This document shows, one piece after another, positions 22,588 to 35,249 of a stretch of DNA of 64,000 bases. Origin of the DNA: Sanderia malayensis (Eukaryota; Cnidaria; Scyphozoa; Semaeostomeae; Pelagiidae); the NCBI GenBank assembly GCA_013076295.1, contig RQOL01000721.1, forward strand, positions 8,213 to 72,212. Direction: 5' to 3'. Made by a program: the position numbers and the translations under genes. Each line of letters opens with the position of its first letter. Position 1 is the first letter of the stretch. Under the pieces are notes generated by a model. It saw only the letters and a program-made list of their open reading frames with translations, did not search any database and had not been told where the DNA came from.

Positions 22588-24876
22588 TAATGGCAGTCAA
22601 TCGATTTGCACAACATTATCGAAGCACAGGTGAAATATTGGAGGAATAGCAGCAGCAAGCTATTGCAAGCAATAAGCCTGTTCCAACATTCAAAATGATC
22701 ATCACAGGTCACCCACCACAAGATCACAGATACGATAACCCTACTGCCAGAGAAATTGCAGCTATATACACAGTACTGAATGGAGGTGCACTAAATCCTG
22801 ACGACAGAGAACTGCAAGTTCAAACAAGACGTGGAGATCTCATGAAGATTTACGCAACCAGTCCAAGTGCCGATCCTCTCACGTATCCATTGATATTCTT
22901 TCACGGTGACAGAGGATACAGTTTGGACCGTCAACGATTGCCTACTGCAAATGTAAGAGATCAACAACACATCAATCGTGTTCGCCTTACCAGACTGACC
23001 CTCACAGAATACTATTTATACAGAATCCAGGTCAGGGATGCATTCTCAGCCATCCACATTGCATCACTTCTATTTCAACAGTACCTGGTAGATGCATATA
23101 CGAAGATAGAAGGCAATAAACCGCACTGGATTATGAACAATCAACGTCAGCTTCATGTTGACACGTATCAAGGCCTGATGGATCATCTGCACAGAAGAGC
23201 TGAAATCGAAAACCAGATGGCCAGGGCTAACAATCCGAATCAGCCTATACATATCGATGTTGGCCGTGTTATCATTCTACTGTCAACCTTTCCAGGCAGC
23301 CAAAGAAACATGTATCAACACTTTTAAGATGCAATGACAATCGTAAGGAAGTATGGCGAGCCAGACATCTTCCTCACAATGACTGCCAATCCCAAAAGGA
23401 AGGAGATAGAAGAAAACATTTTTCCGTATCAGACGGCCAGTGATCGACCAGACATTGTCACAAGAGTATTTCAACTCAAACTCAAAGAACTATTCGAAGA
23501 CATTCTTCACAAGCACATTCTTGGACATGTCACAGCACATGTGTATGTCATAGAATTTCAGAAGAGAGGGTTACCACATGCACACATGATCCTGTTTCTT
23601 TCACAAGCTGATAAACCGAGAACATCACAACAGGTATTTTTGACATGTACTAATAATTCTGTCTCTCATTGCTAAATTTATTTCCAATGCACAGTACAAC
23701 TATTCTGTACGTCATTTCTATTATAAATTGTTAATTATGGAATTCATTATCAGGTGGATCAACTGATATCAGCAGAGATTCCAGACCACAGGATGCAAAC
23801 TACCACAAGTTGGTCCTAAAGCACATGACACATGGACCCTGTGGAGTTTTAAATCCTTGATGCGTGTGCATGGAAATAACAGATGCAAAAGCATTTTCCA
23901 AAAGAACAAGTTGCTGACACTGAAATCAATCTCAACGGCTATCCTCTCTACAAACTACGCTGTCTTCATCCAGTCAATGTGAATGATCGCATTTTGGATG
24001 ATACTTGGGTAGTGCCACACAACAGACACCTACTCATCAAATATCAGTGTCATATCAACGTGGAAATATGCAGCACAGTAAAAAGTGTCAAGTACATTTT
24101 CAAATATATCCACAAAGGACATGATATGGCACATTTGAAATTTCTTGATGAAAATCAACAGCAAGTACCTCAAGACGTTGAACACGACGAGGTGCGCCAA
24201 TACATCAACGCAAGATTCATTGGACCAGATGAAGCTGTCTATCGGCTGCACTTGATTTACTCTACCAATGATCGGCATTCTTCTTCATTGTCTGGCTGTC
24301 CATGTTTTGGAAGGCTCCTGGAAGACATAGTGCTCTTGTATCTCACGATAGAGGTACTGACATGCAGCTGGATCCTGCTGGTTGAGTTCAACCATGCTGT
24401 GAGTGTTGTTCTATCACCAATGTTGTTGAGCCTTTGTCCATCATCATTGTCATGAAAGATGATTGTGAGCAAAAATTTGCACTCAGACTTTTGCTATTGC
24501 ATCAACGAATCAACGAATATTGCATCAATTGCAGCATTAGCTCTGGGGCTATTAGAAGATGATGCCGAAGTCACATGTTGCCTTGATGAAGCTGTCATCT
24601 TCAATATGTCTTCACATCTCCGACAGTTGTTTGCATCATTGCTACTCTTTCAAACTCCATCAAACACCAGAACTCTCTTCAATGCCTTCAAAGAAGCAAT
24701 GAGTGAAGACTTTGTCAGACGTGATCAACTCAACAATCCAGACATAACCTTCCAAGACAGACACATGTATCAATGTCTACATGATATTGACAACAATTTG
24801 AAGGTTCATGGTTTGTCCATCACTAATTACGATCACCTTCCTCAGCTACCGGCCGACTTTGTCATTCCAGAAGAAG
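22588..24876 (+). pseudogene. Helitron B Rep (HUH) segment, broken and partly inverted
   Basis: The frame resumes with LMAVNRFAQHYRSTGEILEE and stops at TAG (22647-22649). It continues with the conserved LIFFHGDRGY, SQRNMYQHF and, after TAA at 23325-23327, AMTIVRKYGEPDIFLTMTAN. The HUH motif is intact (KRGLPHAH, about 23570-23586). An intron runs 23634-23753. A third stop is in NP*CVC (about 23860). The catalytic tyrosines are in KYIFKYIHKG (about 24090-24115). From about 24246 to 24455 the sequence is inverted (see separate feature). After it CEQKFALRLLLLHQR and ALGLLEDDAEV continue in the right orientation to a donor at 24876 (GAAG/GTGATT). The gene is clearly dead. Confidence 0.86.
24246..24455 (-). 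other. internal inversion inside the Helitron B gene
   Basis: On the minus strand this block reads DNDDGQRLNNIGDRTTLTAW, then QYLYREIQEHYVFQE, then RMPIIGRVNQVQP. In Helitron C (about 55560-55780) the same part of the protein is on the coding strand. The flanks (DEAVYR before, CEQKFAL after) remain in normal orientation. About 20-30 codons that should precede DNDD are missing, so the inversion came with a deletion. Confidence 0.85.
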
Positions 24877-24970
24877 GTGATTTACAACTTAACATAATGA
24901 TGTTCAATGTAAACATTTAGCCAATATATAATTCTATTTCTACCAAATAAGCAATTGTTTATGTTTTTAG

Positions 24971-26570
24971 ACGAAGATCACATGGATGTTGAGCACGAAA
25001 GGGAGCAAGGAGAACAAATGCCCATTGCATTGAATCCAGAACAACAAGTGGTATACACAGCCATTATTCAAGCAATTGAGGCGCAATCAGAACTAAACTG
25101 TCACTTTCTCGACGGACCAGCTGGCACAGGGAAAACATTTCTCTACAACACGTTGGTTCGTAATCTTCATGCATCTGGGCACAAAGTTCAGTGCATGGCT
25201 TGGTCAGGAATTGCAGCTACACTGCTTATTGACAGCAGAACATCGCATTCACAATTCCAAATTCCAACACCATTGAAGCTGGAAGCAACATGCAATGTTA
25301 AGAGACAGAGCCGAAGAGCACAAATGTTGCGTGAAACAACCCTGTTCATATGGGATGAAGCTTCAATGATACCAGCATTGGCATTACAAGCAGTTGACAG
25401 ATTGCTTCGGGATATCACAAGAGTTGACAAGCCATTTGGTGGCAAATTCATGTTACTTGGTGGCGATTTCAGACAAGTCTTACCTGTTTTTCCCCAAAGC
25501 AGGAAGAGAGAAAATCGTCTCAGAGAGTCTTAAATCATATCAAATCAGTGATTTGTGGACACAGTTTCAACAACATCGCTGCACACAACATGAGAGCTGT
25601 TCAAGATGATCTTACAGAGAATTCTCAGAATGGATCCTAAGACTCGGCAATAAGCCAGAACACTGATGCACTTGACAATATCACTTTGCCACATCAAATA
25701 TGCACATCTTCGCAAGAGGAATGCTCAACTTCATATATCCCCAGCCTAATACACCACAGTCCCACTCATGCTGGATCTGGTAACCATGTCAGAACATTGT
25801 TGTCTTACCCCAAAGAATGACTTCTCACATCAATCAATGACATCATTCTGGAAGACTGCAACTCCTGAAGAACATACTATAGCACAGACAGTGTGATAAC
25901 AGAGGATCCAGATGAGGAGGCGGCATATCAATTGAGTTTTGTCAACAATCTAACTCCTAATGGAATGCCTTACATCGACTTAGACTCAAGGTATAATCTT
26001 CCTGTGAAATAATTATGTATACATGATTCATAAATTGAATCCCACTGATAACAATTTTTTAAACCTGACTTTCCTTTAGTAATATAATAATATAACGCAA
26101 TACACAATGTAATTTCGAACTCTTATTGTTTAAGGTTGGTGCAACAATCATTCTTCTGAGGAATATCATCCAAAGAAAGGTCTTTGCAATGGCACAAGAC
26201 TCATTGTACGCCATCTGCGACGTAACATGATCACAGCAGAGATCATCACGAAGGAACACAGAGGCCAGCAGGTCATCATTCCCAGCATAACATTGTCAAC
26301 ACAAGACACAAAGATGCCTTTAACATCAAACGATGGCAATTTCCAGTCAGACTAGCATACTGCCTTGCTATCAACAAGGCACAGGGACAATCTCTGAGGT
26401 ATGTTGGTTTGTATTTACCTGAGCCCGTGTTCAGACATGGTCAGTTATATGTGGCCATGTCAAGAGCAACATTATTTGACGGGCTCAAGTATTCCTCCCA
26501 GAGGAAACACACAGGAAGACAAAAAACACTGTCTTCCAAGAAGTCCTGTAAGGTCTTCACACTTTTGAGC
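24971..26570 (+). pseudogene. Helitron B PIF1-type helicase segment, broken
   Basis: After an acceptor at 24970 the frame opens as DEDHMDVEHEREQGEQMPIA. Superfamily 1 motifs are clear: GPAGTGKTFLYNTL (Walker A), FIWDEASMIP (Walker B) and LLGGDFRQVLPV. A frameshift at about 25490 moves the frame (KAGREKIVSESLKSYQ), and further indels follow. The C-terminal motifs are [40 protein letters not shown] and RATLFDGLK at about 26340-26490. An intron is likely between about 25992 and 26130. The role would be DNA unwinding during rolling-circle transposition. Confidence 0.86.
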
Positions 26571-28299
26571 ATAAATTGCGTTGCTCCAGAGGGTGTACCC
26601 CCTCTCATGTCCTTATTTATTATAACAATATAGCTGACCCCTTATTATGTAATATCCCAAATTCAATTGCAGTTTTCATGAACAAGGAAACCTCGACAAA
26701 GGTTACCCCTTGAAGTTGGTGTTTGAGCATTAACTAATGTAACCGACAATCTTCTTTTTTTACTATGATCAAGCTTAATGGTGAAAATGCACAAGAATCG
26801 AGAGAACAGATATCTGTATCATTGATCTGTGCCACACGAGTGTGACTTCCTATTGAATAATGCCGTCAACGTCGCCAAACACTCCACATGATGAATGAAG
26901 ACATCAATACAATCTACAGACCGGACAAATTTTTCTCATTTATCTTCACTATCGATTTATAAATCATGAACGTTAAAAAACATTACAGTTTGGTACATTT
27001 TTTGCGTGCATTTTAAAGCCCATGTTTTCCTTTATGACATTGCATGCCAAGGTTTTTATAGTTGTGTGTAGCACATAATTGAAGCTATCGTCAATGATAC
27101 TTGCTTTATTACTGTTTATGTACTGATATATTATATACCAAAATAATGTAGCATTAATGTACTCTCTCTTTAAATTTACTGAGCTTCATCAATGTCCGTT
27201 CTTAATGAGGTGCATTTCTGCAGTTCTTCTTTGCCAATAATATAATACCACTTTATCCTCCATTGAAACGAGGTCGTTCTATTTCATTAAAACACTTTGG
27301 CCTTTTTTCCATTAAAGGCCACCGCTAACTTTTGAAATAAGAATCTGAAACAGCTTGGCTTGGCATCACAAAAAGATCATCAAACAGGACAACTTATAGT
27401 TGGGAAACTATTTCCAAATTTACATGGGAGATATTCAATGTATCTTGAAATAATTCACTTAGATCTTATTTTTAACTCATTCCAAATTACATTTCATCAA
27501 GTTGTTAAACCAGCTTAGTTTTGGTTAGGCCATGCAAACTTCACTTCACTGATTTGAACGAAATCGAAAATTTAGATTAGCTATTTTATAACTTTATAGT
27601 TTACTTGCTTCCAAAATAAATGTTTTATGCCCTGACTACATGTGCCTGCCAGTGTTAGCTTGGATTTAAAATTATTGTTAAATTCATGGATTCTTTACTC
27701 TTCATTGCCTCTATGTTTCAGAAGCAAAATATATTGACATCCTCATGATGCTATTTTTATCTTCAATATTCTTCCTTTTTCCTATATGATTCTTAGTGAA
27801 ACAAATACTGAAGTGATTAACCCAAGCTGTCAATGTCACTAATACTTGCTATTCTCACCATGCAAATGTCAAATTATTGAAACAAACATTAACTACACTA
27901 TGCAAGAAAGCCAACGAAATCCTTGAAAAACTCATGTAAGGAGAATTCTGTTTATGTAAGTTTCTATCACATTGTAATTTAATTAGCTTTTCTGTAAGGT
28001 TATTCCCTACTTATACTCATATGGGACACTGGAGAAATAACAATGTATTACTTATATCCAATGGGAGTCAACTGCAATACTTGCACAAAATAAATGCTCA
28101 TCTGTTGTGGCATATGTATATTAGTAAACTTTAAGTTCATTGTTCTGCTAACCTACCCACAGTTACAATTTACGTTCATTTAAATTTTCACTATCCCTTC
28201 ACCTTTTGTGCTTTCAAAGGTCAATTCCCATCCTATGATCCAACATTGCATGTGAATGCAAAAATCACCAATACGAGGCCCATTTACAAGGCTTTTGAT
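26571..28299. other. non-coding AT-rich stretch
   Basis: No coding exon, RNA gene or repeat structure that I can support. It should contain the 3' end of Helitron B, but I do not see a convincing hairpin plus CTRR. Confidence 0.5.
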
Positions 28300-30117
28300 A
28301 AGGGATTATCAGGCGAGCGGAGTGAGCTAAACTGTTGTAAAGGTAGTAGGCAGAGGAATGAGCGTAAGCGAATGCAGTGCACCGAGTGTGCCTACCACAG
28401 GCGAGGGTAGCGAGGCAACACATTGTATTTTGGGTTGAAAGAAGCAAGAGCGACAGCGAATGAAGCGCACGAAGTACGCCTTATCAGTCAATGTTTCTTC
28501 GTAATAAATAGACAGGCGAGCGCAGTGAGCCAACCCATTGTATGTGGGGTTGAAAGAGGCATGCGAGGTAACAAATGCAGCGCACGAGTACGCCTTATCA
28601 ATGTTTCTTCATAATAATAGACAGGCGAGTGCAGTGAGCCAACCCATTGTATGTGGGTTGAAAGGGCATGAGGTAACAAATGCAGCGCACGAGTGCGCCT
28701 TATCAATTGATTTTCTGAATAGATAGACAGGAGAGTGCAGCGAGCCAACCACTGTAAGTGGGGTTGAAAGGGCATGAGCGTAAGCGAATGCAGCGCACGA
28801 AGTGCGCCCTGTCAATGATTTTTCTGATAGATATACAGGCGAGCGAGCGGCAACGCATTGTATGTGGGGTTGAAAGAGGCATGAGCAGCAGCGAATGCAG
28901 CACGAAGTGCGCCTTGTCAATTGATGTTTCTTGATAATAGATAGACAGGTGAGCGCAGCGAGCAACCATTGTATATGGGGTTGAAAAGGCATGAGGTAGC
29001 GAATGCAGTGCACGAAGTGCGCCTTATCAATCAATGTTTCTTGATAATAGATAACAGGTGAGCGCAGAGCCAACCCATTGTATGGGGTTGAAAAAGGCAT
29101 GCGCGGCACGAATACAGGGCACGAAGTGCGTCTTACCAAGCAATGTTTCTTGATAATGGATAACAGGGAGCGCAGCCAGTGAGCCAACCCATTGTATGTG
29201 GGGTTGAAAGAGGCATGAGCGGCAACGAATGCAGCGCACTAAGTGCGCCTTATCAATTGATGTTTCTTGATAATAGATAGACAGGTGAGCGCAGCGAGCC
29301 AACCCATGTACGTGGGTTGAAAAAGGCATGTGCGGCAGCGAATACTGCGCACAGAGTGCGCCTTATCAAGCAATGTTTCTTGATAATAGATAGACAGGTG
29401 AGCGCAGCGAGCCAACCCATTGTACGTGGGGTTGAAAAAGGCATGCGCGGCAGCGAATACAGGGAACGAAATGCGTCTTACCAAGCAATGTTTCTTGATA
29501 ATGGATAAACAGACGAGCGCAGTGAGCCAACCCATTGTACGTGGGGTTGAAAGAGGCATGAGCGGTAACGAATGCAGCGCACAAAGTGCGCCTTATCAAT
29601 TGATGTTTCTTGATAGTAGATAGACAGGTGAGCGCACCGAGCCAACCCATTGTACGTGGGGTTGACAAAGGCATGTGCGGCAGCGAATACAGCGCACAGA
29701 GTGCGCCTTATCAAGCAATGTTTCTTGATAATAGATAAACAGACGAGCGCAGTGAGCCAACCCATTGTACGTGGGGTTGAAAGAGGCATGAGCGGTAATG
29801 AATGCAGCGCACAAAGTGCGCCTTATCAATTGATGTTTCTTGATAGTAGATAGACAGGTGAGCGCACCGAGCCAACCCATGGTACATGTGGCTGAAAAAG
29901 GCATGTGCGGCAGTGAATACAGTGCACAAAGTGCGCCTTACCAAGCAATGTTTCTTGATAATGGATAGACAGGGGAGCGCAGCGAGCTAACCCATTGTAA
30001 GTGGGGTTGAAAGGGGCATGAGCGGGAGTGAATGCCGCGCATGAAGTGTGCCAACCAGATTAACCATTCTTTACTTCACGGGCTGTGGCAAGTGAGCGAA
30101 GGCAAGCAAAGACACCA
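28300..30117 (-). repeat. tandem array 3: head, about fifteen 114-bp units, tail (minus orientation)
   Basis: Reverse-complement copies of the same 114-bp unit run through this block, with small deletions in many units. The tail is at the low-coordinate end (ACAACAGTTTAGCTCACTCC on the minus strand). The head is at the high-coordinate end (about 30050-30115; minus strand CAGCCCGTGAAGTAAAGAAT then GGTTAATCTGGTTGGC). Many overlapping short open frames here are products of the repeat period. Confidence 0.92.
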
Positions 30118-30212
30118 GTGTGTATGTATGTAGGTATGTATGTATGTAGGAATGTATGTATGTATGCATGTATGCAGGTATGTATGGATGTAGGTAGGTA
30201 TGTATGTAGGTT
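30117..30212. repeat. (TATG)n/(TAGG)n microsatellite
   Basis: Runs of GTATGTATGTAG variants directly abut the head of array 3. Confidence 0.93.
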
Positions 30213-30339
30213 TCCTATATACATAGAAGAATGTTTTCCAAGTAAGTGCATTAAACAGATGCAAACAACTTTAGTTATATCTGCATCAAGGTAATGTATG
30301 CAAAATGAAACAGTACTAAATCTTATAGGCGTGCATGTC

Positions 30340-31192
30340 CATGTTTGTGACTTTCATCGGAAAAGGCTCGGCATGAATGGCTGTCAAAATTAAGCCATGA
30401 GTCAGTGATATGAAAGGAGGGACATTGGAGCATCTACGAAAAATTGCCATGAGCATCAATGGAGATATGTTGGAAAAAAATATACTGGCACTTAAAGAAA
30501 GTCGTCCTTGGAAAATTATCAGAAGTATTCTGTATGTATATGTATACGCTTAGTACTTACTTCTGATAATATGCATATAATACTGACAACATATGAATTT
30601 TTTCTTCCCGGAAATAGAAATGGGTACGTTTCTATCGAGATGAATCTTTGAGAGTAGCGATTAATACAAACAATGGAATTGAGCGACAGAATAACTGGCT
30701 AAAACACTCATACTTAGAAAGCTGAAGAAAGAGTTCTATATCTGAACTTGTCAAAATCATTATGAATCAATTTCTTCCTGATAGCTACAAAAAGTGAGAA
30801 ACTTTGTATCTTCCTCATATAAATATTATCATAAATGCTTCCAGGAGTTTCTGTATACCAATCTGTAATATGTGATATGCATTGCAGGTATAAAGAGTTC
30901 AACATAAAATCCTGCAACCAATACAAAAGGTACAACTCAGGTGTGCCTACATATTTGCACAACAGACCGAAAAGCGTGGTTGCTCATATAATGAAACGTC
31001 TTGACTCAGCAGCAAATCTGAAAAACATCACCAGAATTTCACCAAGATTCTTCACTGTTGTAAGTGGTTCAGAAAAGTATCAAGTATGGCTTGGATCAGA
31101 CACTCACCTACCGACATGCCAGTGTGCAGACTACAAGAGTAGGAAGCTTCCCTGTAAACAACTTTGTGCAGTTGTTCAACGACCAGATACTG
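30340..31192 (+). pseudogene. Mutator-like transposase C-terminal part with SWIM finger, cut by the assembly gap
   Basis: CDFHR at about 30345, followed after a 1-nt shift by KARHEWLSKLSHE, is the MULE DDE-associated motif. A later exon reads RFYRDESLRVAINTNNGIER and QNNWLKHSYLES, with one stop. The donor AAAAA/GTGAGA at about 30791 and the acceptor TTGCAG at about 30889 join SYKK to YKEFNIKSCNQYKRYN. The SWIM motif is CQC...PCKQLCAV, with Gln where the family's His binds zinc. This is a different MULE subfamily from the gene at 13.1-16.7 kb. Confidence 0.75.
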
Positions 31193-31292
31193 NNNNNNNN
31201 NNNNNNNNNNNNNNNNNNNNNNNNNNNNNNNNNNNNNNNNNNNNNNNNNNNNNNNNNNNNNNNNNNNNNNNNNNNNNNNNNNNNNNNNNNNN
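31193..31292. other. assembly gap (100 N)
   Basis: A round run of 100 N, probably a placeholder of unknown true length. It separates a MULE fragment from the DUF6589 gene, so translated frames crossing it are meaningless. Confidence 0.97.
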
Positions 31293-34200
31293 CTTCGTTT
31301 GACAAAGAAGGAGGATATCACCAGCTTCACTCTGGAGAAGTTTAATGACGAGCTTCAAGAAAGAGCTCCACTGACAAGATCAACCTTGATGGCCATTAGT
31401 TGGCGTAGGAGCAAGTCAAAAAGCACTGATCTTTTCTTCACACCAGCAGTGTGCATGGCCGCAGCTGTCTGTTTAAAGAACAGATCAAGATGCATGACTG
31501 CTGTCCAGCTTATTATTTCATTGATGCTACAGCACTCTGGTTTTATGGTGAGTTGCACTGACTATTTATTTGATTAATTTTTTTACAAGTATGCCAGCCT
31601 GATTTCTGTGTTGTTTGCCTGGGAGAACCCACATTAAGCAATTTGTGATGTGAAAAACTGGTAAAAAATAGATATCTTGTTCTGTAAATGATAAATAGGG
31701 GCCTCACAATGCAATTTGCACAGAAATCAGTCTGGGAAGGTTTATGTTTACATAACAAATGAATAGACCATTTCACAATGACAAAAAACCAGTTTGTTTT
31801 CACCCACTGATGGTTCTCTTGGGAAGTCTTTGTTTTGTAATAAAATGTGAATTTCTATTTGAACCTGAAATGAAACAGTCTATTTGATGTTCAAATTAAT
31901 GCAGAGAAAATCTATTTGTTTTCATTATTATACTGTTTTAGTTATTTGTATTATTATGTTATGTTTAAAGGACACAATTATATAAACTGATATAAATATT
32001 CTCTTTATATCCACTTGAAATCTGATCTTATAACTTATCTAGGGTGTAAGTATAAACCACTAGCAACTATTTTTCCTTCTTCCAACAGGCTACTCTTGTC
32101 AGACTGGGGGCACTGCGGCTAACTGTTTCCCATACCTTTCTCTACAAGAAGTTGGATGAGTATGGTGAAAACCATCTGAAATTGATAAAGGATCAAGTTC
32201 TTCAAGATGGTCTTGGTCTTACTACTACCAGCGACAAAGGCAGGAGAAATCTGGGCCGGAAGTTGGTAGTAGACAACTTTAATTACACATCACAGCCTCA
32301 TGAAATGACAGAGGAACGTCAAAATACAGTTGTCAATTGGGTTGGATTGATGATTACAGAGAACAGAATTTTCAATGACAGATTAAGTTCAGAGAAACCA
32401 GATATTCAGAAACTATTGCAGATGGATAATGCACTGTGTTTGCCAAACAATGCAGAACATGTTCGTCAAAGAATAGACTACATCACACTTTGTGCTCGTT
32501 TGGCTGTCAAACATATTAAGTCTTTGTCTGGTCTGGAATCCGCAGAAACACAGCACATAAAACATCAGTATTCTTCACAGACATGTGAACGAACAGAGAC
32601 TGTGAGTATTTTAGATGAATGTTGCAAACATGTAGCCCATGGTAAATTTTTGTGACTTCTATCACAAATGTAGCTTTCAATGGTTTAGTTAAAAATGTAG
32701 TCTGATAGGCTTTATACCTGCTCATGTTTAAGGTTGCCGTTTTCAGTAAACTTGTGACCATGCATGCACTTGTTCTTGTGACACAGCTGCATATTGTTAT
32801 TCATGGTATGTGTTATTGCTCTTTTAATTGGTACGGTAGATACCATGTTTAAGTTTTATTGATGTGCATGTCATACTCCCCATACTGTTTAATGTTTTGT
32901 TTTTATTTCATGTTTTGTGTGTTAGTACAAAAACTGATTTTTTTTACTCTTTGGAACTTGCATACTGTATATTATATAATATTTGCATGAATCAAAAAGT
33001 AATTGCTGTCATAAAAATAAAATTATTTAAAACTTTTAAAATCTATGTTACAGTTAGTTTATAATTTTTGTTGTTGTTTCAGGTTTTTGGAGAAATGATC
33101 TACCACAATGAAAATGATGCAAGCGGTATGCAGGAAGTCATGACTCATCTCCATCAATATGTGCCATGTGATAGCGGTGATGCTCCTAGTTTGTTTGGTG
33201 AGCAGGGGGTTGTTGGTGACCAATTGACAATTGAACGTGGTGTCAGTACATTGCTTCAGTTAGAGAATGGTTTCACTGGTAAGGAACGACTGGATGGCCT
33301 GCATATGGAAGTAGCAGACTTTCACGGAGGAATGAAATTTCTCCAGGTATTGTTATATTTTATTTTGTACATTAACATAAAAAACTTCTATAATTTTCAG
33401 AGAAATAGCTTCGGACAAAAAACTTTTGGACACTTTTTGCATGATTGGAAATAAAATTATTTTCTTCAGCAAATATATGAATCTTCCACCAGTTATTTAT
33501 TGGCAAAAATGCATAATTTTATACAAAAAGTCACCTTTATAATAGTTGATACAGATACATTTTGAACAGAAATATGCAAAAAAAATTCTGATACTTTCAG
33601 AGAGCTGTAGGACAAAATTTTGTTTCCAATCATGTCCACTGCTGCAATTATATAGATTGTATTATTTTGTACAGTTTTGGTCTTGCTATATGTTTTGATA
33701 GCCTTTTTTACTTGCAGATGCAGCAGATAAATATGTTGTACATGATATAAAATTGGATGTGTGGTGCACAGATTCTTTCAACCAATAATTAATAACAAAC
33801 AATTTTTGGACCATTTGTATAAAAATAGTTAAAATACTATATAATATACAGTAGCTACTGTAGTAAGTGAATCTGATGAAATTACTTGTTCTATTACAGG
33901 TCGCATATGATTGCCTGTATAATCCAAAAGCTCTAACAGACAGATGCACCATGTTTTCAGACAAGGTTTTAGTCAACAGGAGGGATATCAACACAGATGT
34001 CAGCCGACGTTACAGTGGTTGTAAGAAGTTTTTCCTGCTAGAAGTCCAAGCCAGAGTGATTGCAGGCTTCTGTGAAGTTCTGGGCATTGCTTCTCCTGAT
34101 GAAGTACCATCCGAACAACTTCTGACAAGAATAAAGGTCATGACTGCCAGAGAAAAAGACGAATATCTTAACAGGATATCAGCTGCTGTTGTTGACAAAT

Positions 34201-35078
34201 TCATCATAAGAAACGTTCGCAATGATCGCATGGTTGAAAGTCAAGAGTATGAAGATTGGTTAGTGAACACAAATGTCAAGAATAGTTCCGGTCAGTTTTT
34301 GTGTAGATTTAAAAGTTGCACCCAAACATTCAAGTATGACAAATCTAAAAGGTTAGAACATGAAAAAATGCATGGTCTGCACAAGGAACTTTCTTCCTGC
34401 ATCAAGAACATACCAAACGATGACATGTTCAACTACCAATGCTCATTACTTGACATAGGTATGGTGGTCACAAATTTTTTTGATGCTGTCTCAGAGGGTG
34501 ATGGATCAAGAGTTATAAGATCTTGGAAGTTCATGCTGATGTATTTGCGTCAAGATGGAGCACGCAGCAGAAAATATGCATTGGAAGCCCTTTATCTGTT
34601 GTGCCAGATATATGCTCTTCTGTCTCCAAGAGATGCTCACAGTTTGGTCTGGAATCGTTTTAACAAAAACAAAAATGGTAAAGGTGGAAATATTCCTCTT
34701 GATTTGGCATTGGAACACTACAACAATTTGCTGAAAAATGTTGTGAGGAAATTGGGACCCAATTCGACAAACCCAAAGGTGATAGATCGTTTTTGCAAAG
34801 CTCTCTCAGTGAATAAAAAGCTGCTTGAGAATTTTGATGGAAGTTGCGCTGTTATCAAACGTTCTGGTGAGCATGTTGCAGCTAATATCACCAATGAACT
34901 TAAGAAGATTGTTGTCGAGTTGATAAAGAACAACGCAATGCAAATCCGGCAAGGAAGAAAATTTGAAGTGTTGCGTGACATAAAGCCAAGCTTGCTTGAA
35001 GATTTCGATGTCCATTCAATGTACAAATGGATAAAAGACCACAAAGAATACATCAGGCTTCACAAAGCTGGCAGATAA
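31293..35078 (+). CDS. DUF6589-type transposase with C2H2 finger, four exons visible, 5' end in the gap
   Basis: Exons are 31293-31547, 32089-32601, 33083-33346 and 33900-35078. All have good GT..AG borders and keep frame. Order of features: LRLTKKEDITSFTLEKFNDE; ATLVRLGALRLTVSHTFLYK; VVDNFNYTSQPHEMTEERQN; VVGDQLTIERGVSTLL; HMEVADFHGGMKF; a C2H2-like finger (LCRFKSC...HEKMH); then LLCQIYALLSPRDAHSLVWN and GKGGNIPLDLALEH. The Asp residues in VVDN, GDQ and ADFH could form the RNase H-like catalytic set; this is inference. No stop or frameshift appears in any visible exon, unlike nearly everything else in the window. The end faces the helicase gene 170 bp away. I infer an Academ-like, helicase-bearing transposon. 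Confidence 0.8.
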
Positions 35079-35249
35079 AGTTCTTAATTACATTATTTCA
35101 AAATGTTTACTTTAAATTATTTTCTGTGATTTTTCTTTGTTGATTTTGATGTTTTGAGAACCTTCAATCAAGCTGAAAGTTCTCCTTTAATCAAGCAGCA
35201 AAATTTTCCTTCACAATTTTCGCAATTCTCACAAAAATATCAGCAAACT

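Larger units (their letters stand above)
17876..26570 (+). mobile_element. Helitron B (second Helitron), interrupted by an ISL2EU element
   Basis: Coding parts are collinear with a complete Helitron RepHel protein: N-terminus, Rep with HUH and two tyrosines, then PIF1 helicase. They are split by introns and by the ISL2EU insertion at 18883-22585. I could not fix the element's 5' TC end or its 3' hairpin/CTRR end. Confidence 0.85.

Noticed and set aside
28300..30060. About twenty overlapping open frames of 60-190 codons on both strands
   Set aside because: All are translations of repeat array 3; no start context, splice logic or conserved frame across units.
30085..30264. Tyr/Val/Met-rich open frames
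   Set aside because: Direct translation of the TATG/TAGG microsatellite.
30835..31577. Apparent continuous coding frames across the N run
   Set aside because: They translate N as X; the two sides belong to different transposon families.
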